A stretch of 64,000 bases of DNA from Rhodoferax sp. (GTDB taxonomy: Bacteria > Pseudomonadota > Gammaproteobacteria > Burkholderiales > Burkholderiaceae_C). The notes under the pieces were generated by a model. That model was not told the origin of the DNA, searched no databases, and was given only the letters and a program-made list of their open reading frames with translations. Every line of letters begins with the position of its first letter. The stretch's first letter is position 1. A program made the translations under genes and the position numbers. Positions 28,129 to 37,066 of this stretch are shown one piece after another. The stretch is from the NCBI RefSeq assembly GCF_023700745.1, contig NZ_JAMPYG010000001.1:248001-312000 (forward strand), written 5' to 3'.

Positions 28129-29346
28129 ATGACCGATGCCAGCCCAAAAATAGAAGCCAGCTCACCACATGTGATGAATACCTATGGTCGTCTACCCATT
28201 GCGCTCAGTCACGGACAGGGTTGCCATGTTTGGGATGTGAATGGCAAGCGTTATCTGGATGCATTGGGTGGCATTGCCGTGAATACGCTGGGTCATAACC
28301 ACGCCAAACTGGTGCCGGCGCTGCAAGACCAGATCAGCAAAATCATCCACAGCTGCAACTACTACCATGTCCTGAACCAGGAAATTCTGGCAAAAAAACT
28401 GGTGGAACTGTCGGGTATGAGCAATGTGTTTTTCTGCTCCACAGGGCTCGAAGCAAATGAAGCGGCACTCAAGCTGGCGCGCAAGTTTGGTCATGACAAG
28501 GGCATTGAACGCCCGGAAATCGTGGTTTATGAAAAGGCCTTTCACGGGCGCTCCATTGCGACGCTGAGTGCCACCGGGAATCCCAAGGTGCAAGTGGGTT
28601 TTGGCCCGCTGGTGGAAGGATTCATCCGAGTGCCGATCAATGACATCGACAGCCTGAAACAAGCCACTGCAGGCAATTCCAATGTGGTGGCAGTCTTTCT
28701 TGAGGCCATACAGGGTGAAGGCGGTGTGAATCCCATGCACCTGGATTATTTGCGTGAGGTGCGCGCCCTGTGTGACGCCAATGACTGGTTGATGATGGTC
28801 GATGAGGTCCAATGCGGCATGGGCCGCACCGGCAAGTGGTTTGCCCACCAATGGGCCGGCATTGTGCCGGACGTGATGCCGCTGGCCAAGGGTTTGGGCT
28901 CGGGTGTACCAGTGGGGGCCGTGGTGGCTGGCCCTAAAGCCGCGCATATCTTTCAACCCGGCAACCATGGTACGACCTTTGGTGGCAACCCGCTGGCCAT
29001 GCGCGCGGGGGTTGAAACCATCCGCATCATGGAACAGGATGGCTTGTTGGAAAACGCTTCACGGGTCGGCACCCACCTGAGTCAGGGCCTGGCGAACGCG
29101 CTCTCGGCCGAATTGACCAGCGGCGCGGTACGCCAGATCCGTGGGCAGGGATTGATGATTGGGGTGGAATTGGCAAAGCCCTGTGGCGCACTGGTACAGC
29201 AGTGTGCCGATCACGGGTTACTGATCAGCGTGACCGCCGACACCGTGATCAGATTGGTGCCGCCCTTGATCATGACGGAAGTCGAAGCCGATGATGTGGT
29301 CCGCATCTTGTGTCCGCTGATCAAACAACTGTTGCAAGCGCATTGA
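28129..29346 (+). CDS. argD: Acetylornithine aminotransferase
   Basis: ArgD is a PLP-dependent class III aminotransferase converting N-acetylglutamate semialdehyde to acetylornithine. The 405-residue protein has the FCSTGLEANEAALKLAR cofactor region, VDEVQCGMGRTGKW with the PLP-binding Asp, and LAKGLGSGVPVGA with the Schiff-base Lys. The ATG at 28129 has GGAGA upstream; the longer frame from 28072 runs through the leader hairpin. Because argF follows after 32 bases, arginine biosynthesis is the likely role, although related enzymes also use succinyl-ornithine or succinyl-diaminopimelate. Confidence 0.9.
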   Translation: MTDASPKIEASSPHVMNTYGRLPIALSHGQGCHVWDVNGKRYLDALGGIAVNTLGHNHAKLVPALQDQISKIIHSCNYYHVLNQEILAKKLVELSGMSNVFFCSTGLEANEAALKLARKFGHDKGIERPEIVVYEKAFHGRSIATLSATGNPKVQVGFGPLVEGFIRVPINDIDSLKQATAGNSNVVAVFLEAIQGEGGVNPMHLDYLREVRALCDANDWLMMVDEVQCGMGRTGKWFAHQWAGIVPDVMPLAKGLGSGVPVGAVVAGPKAAHIFQPGNHGTTFGGNPLAMRAGVETIRIMEQDGLLENASRVGTHLSQGLANALSAELTSGAVRQIRGQGLMIGVELAKPCGALVQQCADHGLLISVTADTVIRLVPPLIMTEVEADDVVRILCPLIKQLLQAH

Positions 29347-29378
29347 GCCGCCCCACCCTACTCTTGAATGCTGACAAA

Positions 29379-30308
29379 ATGACTGCAATCAACCACTACC
29401 TGCAATTCACCGACCTCAACGCCAGCCAGTATGCCTACCTGTTTGACCGCGCCTCGCTGATCAAAAAGAAGTTCAAGGCTTACGAAAAACACCAACCGCT
29501 GGTGGACCGCACCCTGGCCATGATTTTCGAGAAGGCATCCACCCGCACGCGCGTCAGTTTTGAAGCCGGCATGTACCAATTGGGCGGCAGCGTGGTGCAT
29601 TTGACCACTGGCGACAGCCAGTTGGGTCGTGCCGAGCCAATTGAAGACAGCGCCAGAGTCATCAGCCGCATGGTGGATCTGGTGATGATCCGCACCTTTG
29701 AACAAGCCAAGATTGCGCGTTTTGCCAAGTATTCACGTGTGCCGGTGATCAACGGCTTGACCAATGAATTTCACCCCTGCCAGATCCTGGCAGATATTTT
29801 CACATTCATTGAACACCGTGGCTTGATCCAGGGCAAAACCGTGGCCTGGGTCGGTGACGGCAACAACATGGCCAACACCTGGCTGCAGGCAGCGGAGGTG
29901 CTGGACTTCAAGGTCAACGTGAGCACCCCAAGCGGTTATGAAGTCGATGAAAAAATAGCATCCATCACGGGCAAGATCAGTCCGAGACACTACCAGACTT
30001 ACAACAACCCAATGGATGCTTGCCGGGGCGCAGACCTGGTCACCACCGATGTCTGGACCAGCATGGGCTACGAGGCTGAAAACGAAATCCGCAAAGAAGC
30101 CTTTGCAGCCTGGCGGGTCAGCGCCGACATGATGGCAGTGGCGCAAGCCAACGCCCTGTTCATGCATTGCCTGCCTGCCCACCGCGGCGAGGAAGTTGAT
30201 GCAGACGTGATCGATGGCGGGCAGAGCGTGGTCTGGGACGAGGCCGAAAACCGCATGCACGTACAAAAAGCGCTGATGGAATTCCTGTTGCTGGGTCGTT
30301 TGTCCTGA
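29379..30308 (+). CDS. argF: Ornithine carbamoyltransferase
   Basis: ArgF makes citrulline from ornithine and carbamoyl phosphate. The 309-residue protein carries the carbamoyl-phosphate signature EKASTRTRVSFEAGMYQLGG, the HPCQILADIFT block, and FMHCLPAHRGEEVD with the catalytic Cys. The ATG at 29379 is the family start; the upstream in-frame ATG lies inside argD. It probably shares a transcript with argD. Confidence 0.95.
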   Translation: MTAINHYLQFTDLNASQYAYLFDRASLIKKKFKAYEKHQPLVDRTLAMIFEKASTRTRVSFEAGMYQLGGSVVHLTTGDSQLGRAEPIEDSARVISRMVDLVMIRTFEQAKIARFAKYSRVPVINGLTNEFHPCQILADIFTFIEHRGLIQGKTVAWVGDGNNMANTWLQAAEVLDFKVNVSTPSGYEVDEKIASITGKISPRHYQTYNNPMDACRGADLVTTDVWTSMGYEAENEIRKEAFAAWRVSADMMAVAQANALFMHCLPAHRGEEVDADVIDGGQSVVWDEAENRMHVQKALMEFLLLGRLS

Positions 30309-30330
30309 AGGTTTGACTCCCGCCCTGCGT

Positions 30331-31011
30331 TCAAGGTGTTGTCGTACACCAGGGCGCAGTGTTGTGCGCCAAGGCCATCCAGAGCGCCCAGGAAGAGCTC
30401 AACGCCAACGCCAGCCCGGCCAGACGAACCCCCCAGTCGCCATTGCGGTTGCCACGCAAGCGCAGCAAGAGCCAGGGCCCGAGCATCATCGAAACACTGG
30501 TGCCCAAGGCAAACAAGGCCATCACCAAAGCCCCGTCGAGCACACTGCCTGCCAGTGCGGCCACCAGCAAAGCTGAATACAACAAACCACATGGCAGAAA
30601 CGTCCAGACAGCGCCAATCAGCAAGGGGGCACTGGCACCTTTTCTGGACACCAAGCCTCTGACGTTCCCCCATATTTTTCTGCCCGCCTGCTCCATCCAG
30701 ACCGGTTGCCGTGCTTGCCAAAGTAGCAACAGGCCCAGCACGATCATTGCAACATGAAACATCGACCAGACCGGTCGCAGCGCGCTGGACTGGACCGTTA
30801 GCCAACCCAGTCCCTGCATGGAGGCCGCCCCAAGGGCTCCCAGGCTGGCGTAACCAAGTACCCTGCCAAACTGAAAGGTCCACATGGCTGATGTGGATCG
30901 TGCGCCTGCCGCACTGCCAATGCCCGCACAAGCTGCGCCGCACATGGCAATGCAATGCGGCCCACCGGCCAAACCCATGAGTAGCGCTGTTGTCGCGAGC
31001 GTGGTTTGCAT
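30331..31011 (-). CDS. TauE/SafE-UreH domain membrane protein near cbb3 genes
   Basis: The 226-residue polytopic membrane protein starts with MGLAGGPHCIAMCGAACAG, the His-Cys-Met-Cys signature of the COG2836 (UreH/SafE-like) group, and has about six membrane segments. Members next to cbb3 and hemN genes are thought to handle metal, possibly copper, for oxidase assembly. The HCxxMC motif would suit metal binding, but transport has not been shown here. It starts nine bases after hemN, so it is probably co-transcribed with it. Confidence 0.8.
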   Translation of the reverse strand: MQTTLATTALLMGLAGGPHCIAMCGAACAGIGSAAGARSTSAMWTFQFGRVLGYASLGALGAASMQGLGWLTVQSSALRPVWSMFHVAMIVLGLLLLWQARQPVWMEQAGRKIWGNVRGLVSRKGASAPLLIGAVWTFLPCGLLYSALLVAALAGSVLDGALVMALFALGTSVSMMLGPWLLLRLRGNRNGDWGVRLAGLALALSSSWALWMALAHNTAPWCTTTP

Positions 31012-31020
31012 CCCGCCAAT

Positions 31021-32418
31021 TTAGAGGATTTTGGAAAACTTGGCGCGGGTACGGTCAGTTTGAAGGTAACGATCAAAAACCATGGCGACAGCCCGGACAA
31101 AAAACCACCCCTTCGCTGTCACTTGAATGCCGGTATCGTCCAGGGTCACCAAGCCCTGCTCTACTTGGGTTTGGAGCGTTTCAAGTTCCTTGTGGAAGTA
31201 TTGCCTGAAATCAATCAGGTGCCCCAGTTCTATCGATTCGAAAGACAGGCGACCCTGGCACATCAGGGCCATGATCACGGCGCGGCGGACCAAATCATCG
31301 CGCGTCAAGGCCAAACCACGTACGACCGGAAATTGACCTTGATCGAGGAAGTCGTAATACTCCTCCAGCGTTTTGGCATTCTGGCTGTAAGTTGCACCCA
31401 CGCGTCCAATGGACGATACGCCCAGGCCAACCATATCGCAGTCGGGTTGCGTGCTGTAACCCTGGAAATTTCGGTGCAAACGCCCCTGCCGTTTGGCCAC
31501 AGCGAGCGAATCTTCAGGCAAAGCGAAATGATCCATGCCAATGTAGACATAGCCAGCCGCCAAAAATGCGGCCATGGATTGCGCCAGCATGGATACTTTG
31601 GCAGCGCCTGTTGGAATTTCAACCGAAGAGATTCGCCTTTGGGGCTTGAAGCGTTCTGGCAAATGCGCATAGGCATACAAGGCAATACGATCAGGCCTGA
31701 GTTCAATGATTTGACGGATCGTTCGCTCAAACGACTCAGGCGTTTGCTCCGGCAGTCCATAGATCAGATCGGCATTGACAGACTCGAAACCCTTTTGGCG
31801 GGCAGCCGCCACCAGCGCAAAAACCTGCTCAGCGGGTTGAATACGGTGGACCGCTTTTTGCACTGCCGGATCAAAGTCCTGAACACCAAAACTCAAACGG
31901 TTGAAACCGAGTTCGGCCAGGGTGTCGAGCCGCTTTTCGTCGATGGTCCGAGGGTCGATCTCGATGGAATATTCACCCCCAGGTACCAGTGAAAAATTGC
32001 GCCCAAGCATATGCATCAGTTCGCGCAACTCGTTGTCTGAGAGGAAAGTTGGCGAGCCGCCGCCCAGGTGCAATTGGGAAACAGCCTGTCCCTGGCCCAT
32101 GTGCTTGACGTGCAGATCGACCTCGCGATTCAGGTACCTCAGATAGGCCGTTGCCCGATCATGGTGTTTTGTAATGATCTTGTTGCAGGCGCAGTAATAG
32201 CAGAGCGACTCACAGAATGGAATATGCACGTAAAGCGACAATGGCAACACCAGTGCAGCCGCACCGGAGCGCCTTTGCTCCAGAGCCTGGATGTAGTCCT
32301 GCGATGTAAAGGCCTCTACAAAGCGATCAGCCGTTGGATAGGACGTGTACCGTGGACCAGACACATCATATTGGCGAATCAGGCTTTCAGAGATTGGCTC
32401 AGCGACACTTTCACTCAT
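31021..32418 (-). CDS. hemN: Oxygen-independent coproporphyrinogen III dehydrogenase
   Basis: HemN is a radical-SAM enzyme that makes protoporphyrinogen without oxygen. The 465-residue protein has the Fe-S motif in HIPFCESLCYYCACN, the GGGSPTFLSD SAM-binding block and a C-terminal HemN domain. Its length and the N-terminal extension with RYTSYPTADRF match true HemN rather than HemW. AAGGATAAAG precedes the ATG. An FNR palindrome lies about 60 bases upstream, as expected for an anaerobically induced haem gene serving the adjacent cbb3 oxidase. Confidence 0.94.
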   Translation of the reverse strand: MSESVAEPISESLIRQYDVSGPRYTSYPTADRFVEAFTSQDYIQALEQRRSGAAALVLPLSLYVHIPFCESLCYYCACNKIITKHHDRATAYLRYLNREVDLHVKHMGQGQAVSQLHLGGGSPTFLSDNELRELMHMLGRNFSLVPGGEYSIEIDPRTIDEKRLDTLAELGFNRLSFGVQDFDPAVQKAVHRIQPAEQVFALVAAARQKGFESVNADLIYGLPEQTPESFERTIRQIIELRPDRIALYAYAHLPERFKPQRRISSVEIPTGAAKVSMLAQSMAAFLAAGYVYIGMDHFALPEDSLAVAKRQGRLHRNFQGYSTQPDCDMVGLGVSSIGRVGATYSQNAKTLEEYYDFLDQGQFPVVRGLALTRDDLVRRAVIMALMCQGRLSFESIELGHLIDFRQYFHKELETLQTQVEQGLVTLDDTGIQVTAKGWFFVRAVAMVFDRYLQTDRTRAKFSKIL

Positions 32419-32471
32419 TCTTTATCCTTATGGGGTTGTTTAGAATATGCCTGCAAAAATTGGTTTTTTTC

Positions 32472-32485
32472 TTGATCTTGGTCAA
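32472..32485 (-). promoter_or_regulatory. FNR-type site upstream of hemN
   Basis: TTGAT-CTTG-GTCAA matches TTGAT-N4-ATCAA at 9 of 10 positions. Its centre is 60 bases from the hemN start. A site at -41.5 would put the transcript start near 32437, and CATATT (minus strand, 32449-32444) sits at the matching -10 position with 4 of 6 matches. Confidence 0.65.
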
Positions 32486-32526
32486 ATAATTTAAAAATAA
32501 CTGGAACTCGCGCCAGCTGCTTAAAA

Positions 32527-32540
32527 TTGATGTACATCAC
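32527..32540 (+). promoter_or_regulatory. FNR-type site upstream of fnr
   Basis: TTGAT-GTAC-ATCAC matches the FNR consensus at 9 of 10 positions and contains the perfect palindrome TGATGTACATCA. Its centre is 40 bases before the fnr start codon, too close for class II activation of fnr, so negative autoregulation is the more likely role. Confidence 0.6.
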
Positions 32541-32573
32541 AGATCAAAGCGAAAGAGTGTCAAAATCAGTCCA

Positions 32574-33284
32574 ATGAATCATCAGACCATCAAAATCGCC
32601 TGTTCCAATTGCAACATGCGTGAATTGTGCATGCCCATCAGCTTGAGTGATGGAGACCTTGATCGCATTGATGCCATTATTGGTGTCCGGAAAAAAATCA
32701 AGCGTGGTGAATCGCTGTACCACAACGGCGATAGATTCAATAACCTCTACGCCATTCGAACCGGTTTTTTCAAAACCTGCATTACCTCCGAAGATGGCCG
32801 CGATCAGGTAACCGGATTTCAAATGGCGGGGGAAGTCATCGGCCTGGATGGCATCGTCAATGACCACCACACCTGTGATGCAGTGGCGCTGGAAGACGCT
32901 GAAATCTGTGCCATGCCTTTTGCACAAATTGAAGACCTGTCGCGTGAAGTGAACGCTTTGCAGCACCATGTCCACAAAATCATGAGCCGTGAGATCGTAC
33001 GAGAGCATGGTGTCATGCTGTTGCTCGGTAGCATGCGCGCCGAAGAACGTCTTGCAGCCTTTTTACTGAATTTGGCGCAACGTCTGCACGCGCGCGGCTT
33101 CTCGAAGTCTGAATTGATCCTGCGGATGACCAGGGAAGAAATCGGCAGTTATCTGGGGCTGAAACTGGAAACGATCAGCCGTACTTTCTCAAGATTCGCT
33201 GAAGATGGCATCGTCGACGTCAAACAACGTCACGTTCACATTCTCGATACGCAAGCACTCCAGGACATCGTGAATCCCAAATAG
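32574..33284 (+). CDS. fnr: FNR-type oxygen-sensing transcription regulator
   Basis: The 236-residue Crp/Fnr-family regulator has the four Cys expected for an oxygen-labile [4Fe-4S] cluster: C10, C13 and C19 in CSNCNMRELC and C112 in ICAMPF, equivalent to C122 of E. coli FNR. A cyclic-nucleotide-like beta roll is followed by a dimer helix and a helix-turn-helix with ETISRTFSRF, the E-SR contact residues that read TTGAT. It lies between hemN and the cco genes, whose upstream regions carry matching palindromes, so it probably controls them. Confidence 0.94.
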   Translation: MNHQTIKIACSNCNMRELCMPISLSDGDLDRIDAIIGVRKKIKRGESLYHNGDRFNNLYAIRTGFFKTCITSEDGRDQVTGFQMAGEVIGLDGIVNDHHTCDAVALEDAEICAMPFAQIEDLSREVNALQHHVHKIMSREIVREHGVMLLLGSMRAEERLAAFLLNLAQRLHARGFSKSELILRMTREEIGSYLGLKLETISRTFSRFAEDGIVDVKQRHVHILDTQALQDIVNPK

Positions 33285-33301
33285 CCTGGTCTTTCGCGCC
33301 A

Positions 33302-33574
33302 TTACTTGGCAGGTGGCACGATCCCCGTTGCCGCATGGTTGCGTCCCAGCATAGCCGGGGCCTGACTGCTTTCCTTGCGGCGTGCCTCTATCGACTGATC
33401 TGACTGCCGGGATGGCTGGTAACTGTCATCACTGACAATTTCATTGGGGCGACTCATCGCCAGATAGAGTGTGACAAATCCGGCGACCACCACGATGGCT
33501 GGGCCGGCGATGATCATCCAGACAAAACCATGTTTCCACCAAGGTGCACTTGAAATTTCGGCTGGTTCATTCAT
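33302..33574 (-). CDS. Short FixH-like protein, cbb3 oxidase cluster
   Basis: The 90-residue protein has one membrane segment (HGFVWMIIAGPAIVVVAGFVTLYLA) preceded by SAPWWK, as in the FixH/CcoH family, followed by a short polar tail ending in RNHAATGIVPPAK. Typical FixH proteins are about 150-170 residues and have a larger periplasmic domain, so this is a short form. The ATG at 33574 follows a terminator-like hairpin after ccoP, so expression may depend on readthrough or on a separate promoter. The ribosome-binding site is weak. Confidence 0.65.
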   Translation of the reverse strand: MNEPAEISSAPWWKHGFVWMIIAGPAIVVVAGFVTLYLAMSRPNEIVSDDSYQPSRQSDQSIEARRKESSQAPAMLGRNHAATGIVPPAK

Positions 33575-33624
33575 GAGTGAAATCAGTATCCCGGGAATAA
33601 AAATATTTGACAGACCAAAAACAA

Positions 33625-33660
33625 AAGACCCGGTCACCTCTATGCGGATGACCAGGTCTT
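33625..33660 (-). terminator. Terminator after ccoP
   Basis: On the minus strand AAGACCTGGTCA pairs with TGACCGGGTCTT (one mismatch in 12) around a 12-base loop and is followed by TTGTTTTTGG. It lies 18 bases after the ccoP stop and before the FixH-like gene, so it probably ends or attenuates the ccoNOQP transcript. Confidence 0.75.
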
Positions 33661-33678
33661 GAAACGTTCGTTCAGCGC

Positions 33679-34578
33679 TTACTTGTTCGACAAGCCCCAA
33701 ATGTAAGAAGTCAGGACATGAATCTGTGCTTCAGTCAACTTTTCCTTTTGGGCTGGCATCACGTTAACCTTGCCATTGTTGATCATCTCGACAATGGCTT
33801 TTTCACCAAAACCGTGCAACCAGATGTTGTCAGTGAGGTTGGCCGAGCCAAGGGCCTGCATACCCTTGCCGTCAGGGCCATGACAGGCTGCACAGACACC
33901 AAACTTGTCTTTGCCCAAAGCGGCGCGGGCCGAGTCATGCGGGCTGCCTGACAAGCTCAGAACGTATTGGGCCAGGTTCTTGATATCGTCGGAAGAACCC
34001 ACGGCAGCAGCCATGGGTGGCATGTTGCCGTTTCGGCCACCGGTCAGGGTTTCCTTGATTTTTTCTGGTGTACCACCATGCAACCAGTCACCATCTGTCA
34101 AATTGGGGAAACCCTTGTTGCCACGGGCATCCGACGCGTGACATTGGGCGCAATTATTGCCGTACAGACGTTCGCCAATGGCCATGGCTTGTGCGTCCTT
34201 GGCTACCTCTTCAGGGGGCATTGACATAAACTTCGCGTAGATCGGTGCGGTTTCGGCATTGCCCTTGGCCACCTCATCGGCGTGCAACTTGGCAGAGGTC
34301 CAGCCCAGGGTCCCCGGATAGCTTCCCAGCCCCGGATAAAGGACCAGGTAAGCCAGTGAAAACACGACAGTGATCACAAACATGTAACTCCACCAGCGCG
34401 GCAGCGGATTGTTCATCTCCCGCAAATCGCCGTCCCAGACATGGCCGGTGGTGTTGTCACTGGCCGTAGATGCTTTCATTTTTCCAGTGATGATCAACAA
34501 AACCAGGCAGGCAATGATGCCGACCAAGGTAATGCCAGCAATATATATTTCCCAAAAATTACTTGTGAAATCGCTCAT
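33679..34578 (-). CDS. ccoP: Cytochrome c oxidase cbb3-type subunit III (di-haem CcoP)
   Basis: CcoP is the membrane-anchored di-haem cytochrome c subunit that passes electrons to CcoO/CcoN. The 299-residue protein has the N-terminal membrane segments including the conserved block GDLREMNNPLPRWW near residue 50, then two cytochrome c domains with CAQCH (about 144) and CAACH (about 228). Met ligands appear in the NGNMPPM and VNVMPAQ segments. It follows ccoQ after 24 bases. Confidence 0.96.
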   Translation of the reverse strand: MSDFTSNFWEIYIAGITLVGIIACLVLLIITGKMKASTASDNTTGHVWDGDLREMNNPLPRWWSYMFVITVVFSLAYLVLYPGLGSYPGTLGWTSAKLHADEVAKGNAETAPIYAKFMSMPPEEVAKDAQAMAIGERLYGNNCAQCHASDARGNKGFPNLTDGDWLHGGTPEKIKETLTGGRNGNMPPMAAAVGSSDDIKNLAQYVLSLSGSPHDSARAALGKDKFGVCAACHGPDGKGMQALGSANLTDNIWLHGFGEKAIVEMINNGKVNVMPAQKEKLTEAQIHVLTSYIWGLSNK

Positions 34579-34602
34579 TTTTTTTCCAATCAGGTGAACG
34601 GG

Positions 34603-34746
34603 TCAGTCCTGCTCAAAAGGCAGGTTGGCAGCTTTGTCAAAGTCAGCAGAATTTTTGCGTGAGTAAGCCCAGACAATGATCCCGATGAAAGTCAAAAAAC
34701 TGACCACGGTGATCAATGAGCGCAGTGTGTTGACATCAAGCTCCAT
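34603..34746 (-). CDS. ccoQ: Cytochrome c oxidase cbb3-type subunit CcoQ
   Basis: CcoQ is a small single-span subunit that stabilises the cbb3 complex. The chosen ATG at 34746 gives 47 residues (MELDVNTLRSLITVVSFLTF...) with one membrane segment and a charged C-terminus, typical of the family. AGGAG lies eight bases upstream of the ATG; the longer open frame runs into ccoO and is not real. Confidence 0.92.
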   Translation of the reverse strand: MELDVNTLRSLITVVSFLTFIGIIVWAYSRKNSADFDKAANLPFEQD

Positions 34747-34759
34747 GCAGTGCTCCTCT

Positions 34760-35386
34760 TTACTTCGAAGTCGTGCCAAGAATCTGGAGGTAGGCCACGA
34801 TGGCATCCATCTCGGTCTTGCCCTTGAGTTCTTCGACTGAAGCAGCGATTTCGGCATCGGTGTAGGGCACGCCCAATTTACGCAGCGCCGTCATATGCGA
34901 TGGCATGCTGGCCGCATCGACCGGTGTGTTCATCAACCAGGGATAAGCGGGCATGATGGACTCCGGAACCAGGTCACGCGGATTGTTCAGGTGAGTAATC
35001 TGCCATTGGTCGCTGTACTTGCCGCCCACCCGATGCAGGTCTGGACCGGTGCGTTTGCTGCCCCACTGGAACGGATGGTCATAGACAAACTCATTCGCCT
35101 TGGAATAAGGACCATAGCGCAGTGTCTCGGCGCGGAACGGCCTGATCATCTGTGAATGGCAGTTGTAGCAGCCCTCACGGGTATAGATATCACGACCGGC
35201 CAACTGAAGCGCGTTGTAAGGCTTGAGACCCGGCGCGGCAACGGTGGTTGATTTCTGGAAGAACAGGGGCACAATTTCAACCAGACCGCCAAACAACAAC
35301 ACGATCAGGATCAAAACGATCATCAATCCGTTGTTGGTTTCAATCGTTGAGTGCGACAGGCCGCCGCTTTGATTTGAATTAGACAT
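34760..35386 (-). CDS. ccoO: Cytochrome c oxidase cbb3-type subunit II (mono-haem CcoO)
   Basis: CcoO is the membrane-anchored mono-haem cytochrome c of the cbb3 oxidase. The 208-residue protein has one N-terminal membrane helix ([22 protein letters not shown]), the haem-binding [12 protein letters not shown] near residue 73, and the conserved [16 protein letters not shown] block. It sits 12 bases after ccoN. Confidence 0.96.
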   Translation of the reverse strand: MSNSNQSGGLSHSTIETNNGLMIVLILIVLLFGGLVEIVPLFFQKSTTVAAPGLKPYNALQLAGRDIYTREGCYNCHSQMIRPFRAETLRYGPYSKANEFVYDHPFQWGSKRTGPDLHRVGGKYSDQWQITHLNNPRDLVPESIMPAYPWLMNTPVDAASMPSHMTALRKLGVPYTDAEIAASVEELKGKTEMDAIVAYLQILGTTSK

Positions 35387-35398
35387 AGTTTTTATACC

Positions 35399-36841
35399 TC
35401 AAGCGTGTGCAGCAGCAGCCGGAATGTTGACCGTGACAGAACGGCCTGCAGTGGCTGTCTTGATCGTGTTCCACAACATGATGACCATACCCGTCAGGTA
35501 GAGCAGGCCACCTGCCAAACGAAGCACATAGAACGGATAACTGGCCTTGACTGATTCCACGAAGGTGTAAGTCAGGGTGCCGTCCGGATTGATGGAGCGC
35601 CACATCAGGCCTTGCATCACGCCGGCAATCCAGAGCGCCGCAATGTAAAGCACAATGCCGATGGTGGCCATGTAGAAGTGCACCTCAATGGCCTTCGCAC
35701 TGAACATCTGTTTTTGGCCAAACAGGCGCGGAATCAGGTAGTACATGGAACCCATGGTGACCAGACCCACCCAGCCCAGAGCGCCAGAGTGCACATGGCC
35801 CACGGTCCAGTCGGTGTAATGCGACAAGGCATTCACGGTCTTGATCGCCATCATCGGGCCTTCGAACGTGGACATGCCGTAAAACGACAGTGACACGATC
35901 AGGAAACGCAGGATCGGGTCATCGCGCAGCTTGTGCCAGGCACCGGACAGGGTCATGATCCCGTTGATCATGCCACCCCAGCTCGGCGCCAGCAAAATCA
36001 GGGAAAACACCATGCCGACAGACTGCGTCCAGTCAGGCAGGGCGGTGTAATGCAGATGGTGCGGACCCGCCCACATGTAAGTAAAAATCAGTGCCCAGAA
36101 GTGAACGATCGAAAGGCGATAAGAATAAACCGGGCGACCGGCCTGCTTGGGAATAAAGTAGTACATCATCCCCAGGAAGCCCGCGGTCAGGAAGAAGCCC
36201 ACCGCGTTGTGGCCGTACCACCATTGCACCATGGCATCCTGCACACCCGCATAGGCCGAGTAAGACTTCATGCCCAGGAACGCTACCGGAATCGCCGCGC
36301 TGTTGACCAGGTGCAGAAGCGCAACGGCCAGAATAAATGCACCAAAGAACCAGTTGGCCACATAAATGTGTTTGACCTTACGGGTTCCCACCGTGCCGAA
36401 GAAAACCAGGGCATAGGTCACCCATACCAGCGTGATCAGAATGTCAATGGGCCATTCCAGCTCTGCATACTCCTTACCCGAGGTGTAACCCAGAGGCAGC
36501 GAAATCGCGGCGAGCAAAATGACCAGCTGCCAGCCCCAAAAGGTAAAAGCTGCCAATTTGTCACTGAAGAGGCGCACCTGGCAGGTCCGCTGTACCACAT
36601 AGTAGGATGTAGCAAAGAGGCCACAACCGCCAAATGCAAAAATGACCGCATTGGTGTGCAAAGGACGCAATCGTCCAAATGACAAGAACGAAATACCCAT
36701 GTTGAGCTCGGGCCAAGCCAGTTGGGCGGCAATGATCACGCCAACCAGCATACCCACCACCCCCCACACCACCGTCATGATGGCAAACTGCCTTACAACT
36801 TTGTCGTTGTATGTTGTTGCCTGCGAATTTGCATATTCCAT
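35399..36841 (-). CDS. ccoN: Cytochrome c oxidase cbb3-type subunit I (CcoN)
   Basis: CcoN is the catalytic haem b/b3-CuB subunit of the high-affinity terminal oxidase. The 480-residue protein has about twelve membrane helices with His ligands in blocks such as [41 protein letters not shown] and [17 protein letters not shown]. The ATG at 36841 has GAGGTG just before it; the GTG at 36847 overlaps that site. Transcription is probably FNR-driven from the palindrome about 64 bases upstream. Confidence 0.97.
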   Translation of the reverse strand: MEYANSQATTYNDKVVRQFAIMTVVWGVVGMLVGVIIAAQLAWPELNMGISFLSFGRLRPLHTNAVIFAFGGCGLFATSYYVVQRTCQVRLFSDKLAAFTFWGWQLVILLAAISLPLGYTSGKEYAELEWPIDILITLVWVTYALVFFGTVGTRKVKHIYVANWFFGAFILAVALLHLVNSAAIPVAFLGMKSYSAYAGVQDAMVQWWYGHNAVGFFLTAGFLGMMYYFIPKQAGRPVYSYRLSIVHFWALIFTYMWAGPHHLHYTALPDWTQSVGMVFSLILLAPSWGGMINGIMTLSGAWHKLRDDPILRFLIVSLSFYGMSTFEGPMMAIKTVNALSHYTDWTVGHVHSGALGWVGLVTMGSMYYLIPRLFGQKQMFSAKAIEVHFYMATIGIVLYIAALWIAGVMQGLMWRSINPDGTLTYTFVESVKASYPFYVLRLAGGLLYLTGMVIMLWNTIKTATAGRSVTVNIPAAAAHA

Positions 36842-36870
36842 GTTCACCTCTTTTCAATTTTAGCGATTGC

Positions 36871-36912
36871 AGTATGCATGAAGCATGACTGGCACTATTT
36901 GACTCATATCAA
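36871..36912 (-). promoter_or_regulatory. FNR-dependent promoter of ccoNOQP
   Basis: On the minus strand TTGAT-ATGA-GTCAA (36912-36899, 9 of 10 to consensus) is followed by CATACT (36876-36871), a 4 of 6 match to the -10 box. The spacing puts the FNR site at -41.5 from a start near 36864, the classical class II position. The ccoN start codon is 23 bases further on. Confidence 0.7.
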
Positions 36913-36928
36913 GTTGTTACAGAAATTC

Positions 36929-37066
36929 TTAACCATCCTTAAGAATCCGTTCACCTTCTTTCTCCATATCATCAAATTGTCCACTGTAGATGGCCCACCA
37001 GATGCCGCCGATGATAAAAAACACCAAGACAACCGACAGAGGCACCAAAAAATAGAGAATATCCAT
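36929..37066 (-). CDS. ccoS: cbb3-type oxidase assembly protein CcoS
   Basis: CcoS is a small single-span protein needed for metal cofactor insertion into cbb3 oxidase. The chosen ATG gives 45 residues, MDILYFLVPLSVVLVFFIIGG followed by WWAIYSGQFDDMEKEGERIL, the family signature. The start overlaps the ccoI stop by one base (TGATG), the conserved ccoI-ccoS coupling. Confidence 0.94.
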   Translation of the reverse strand: MDILYFLVPLSVVLVFFIIGGIWWAIYSGQFDDMEKEGERILKDG

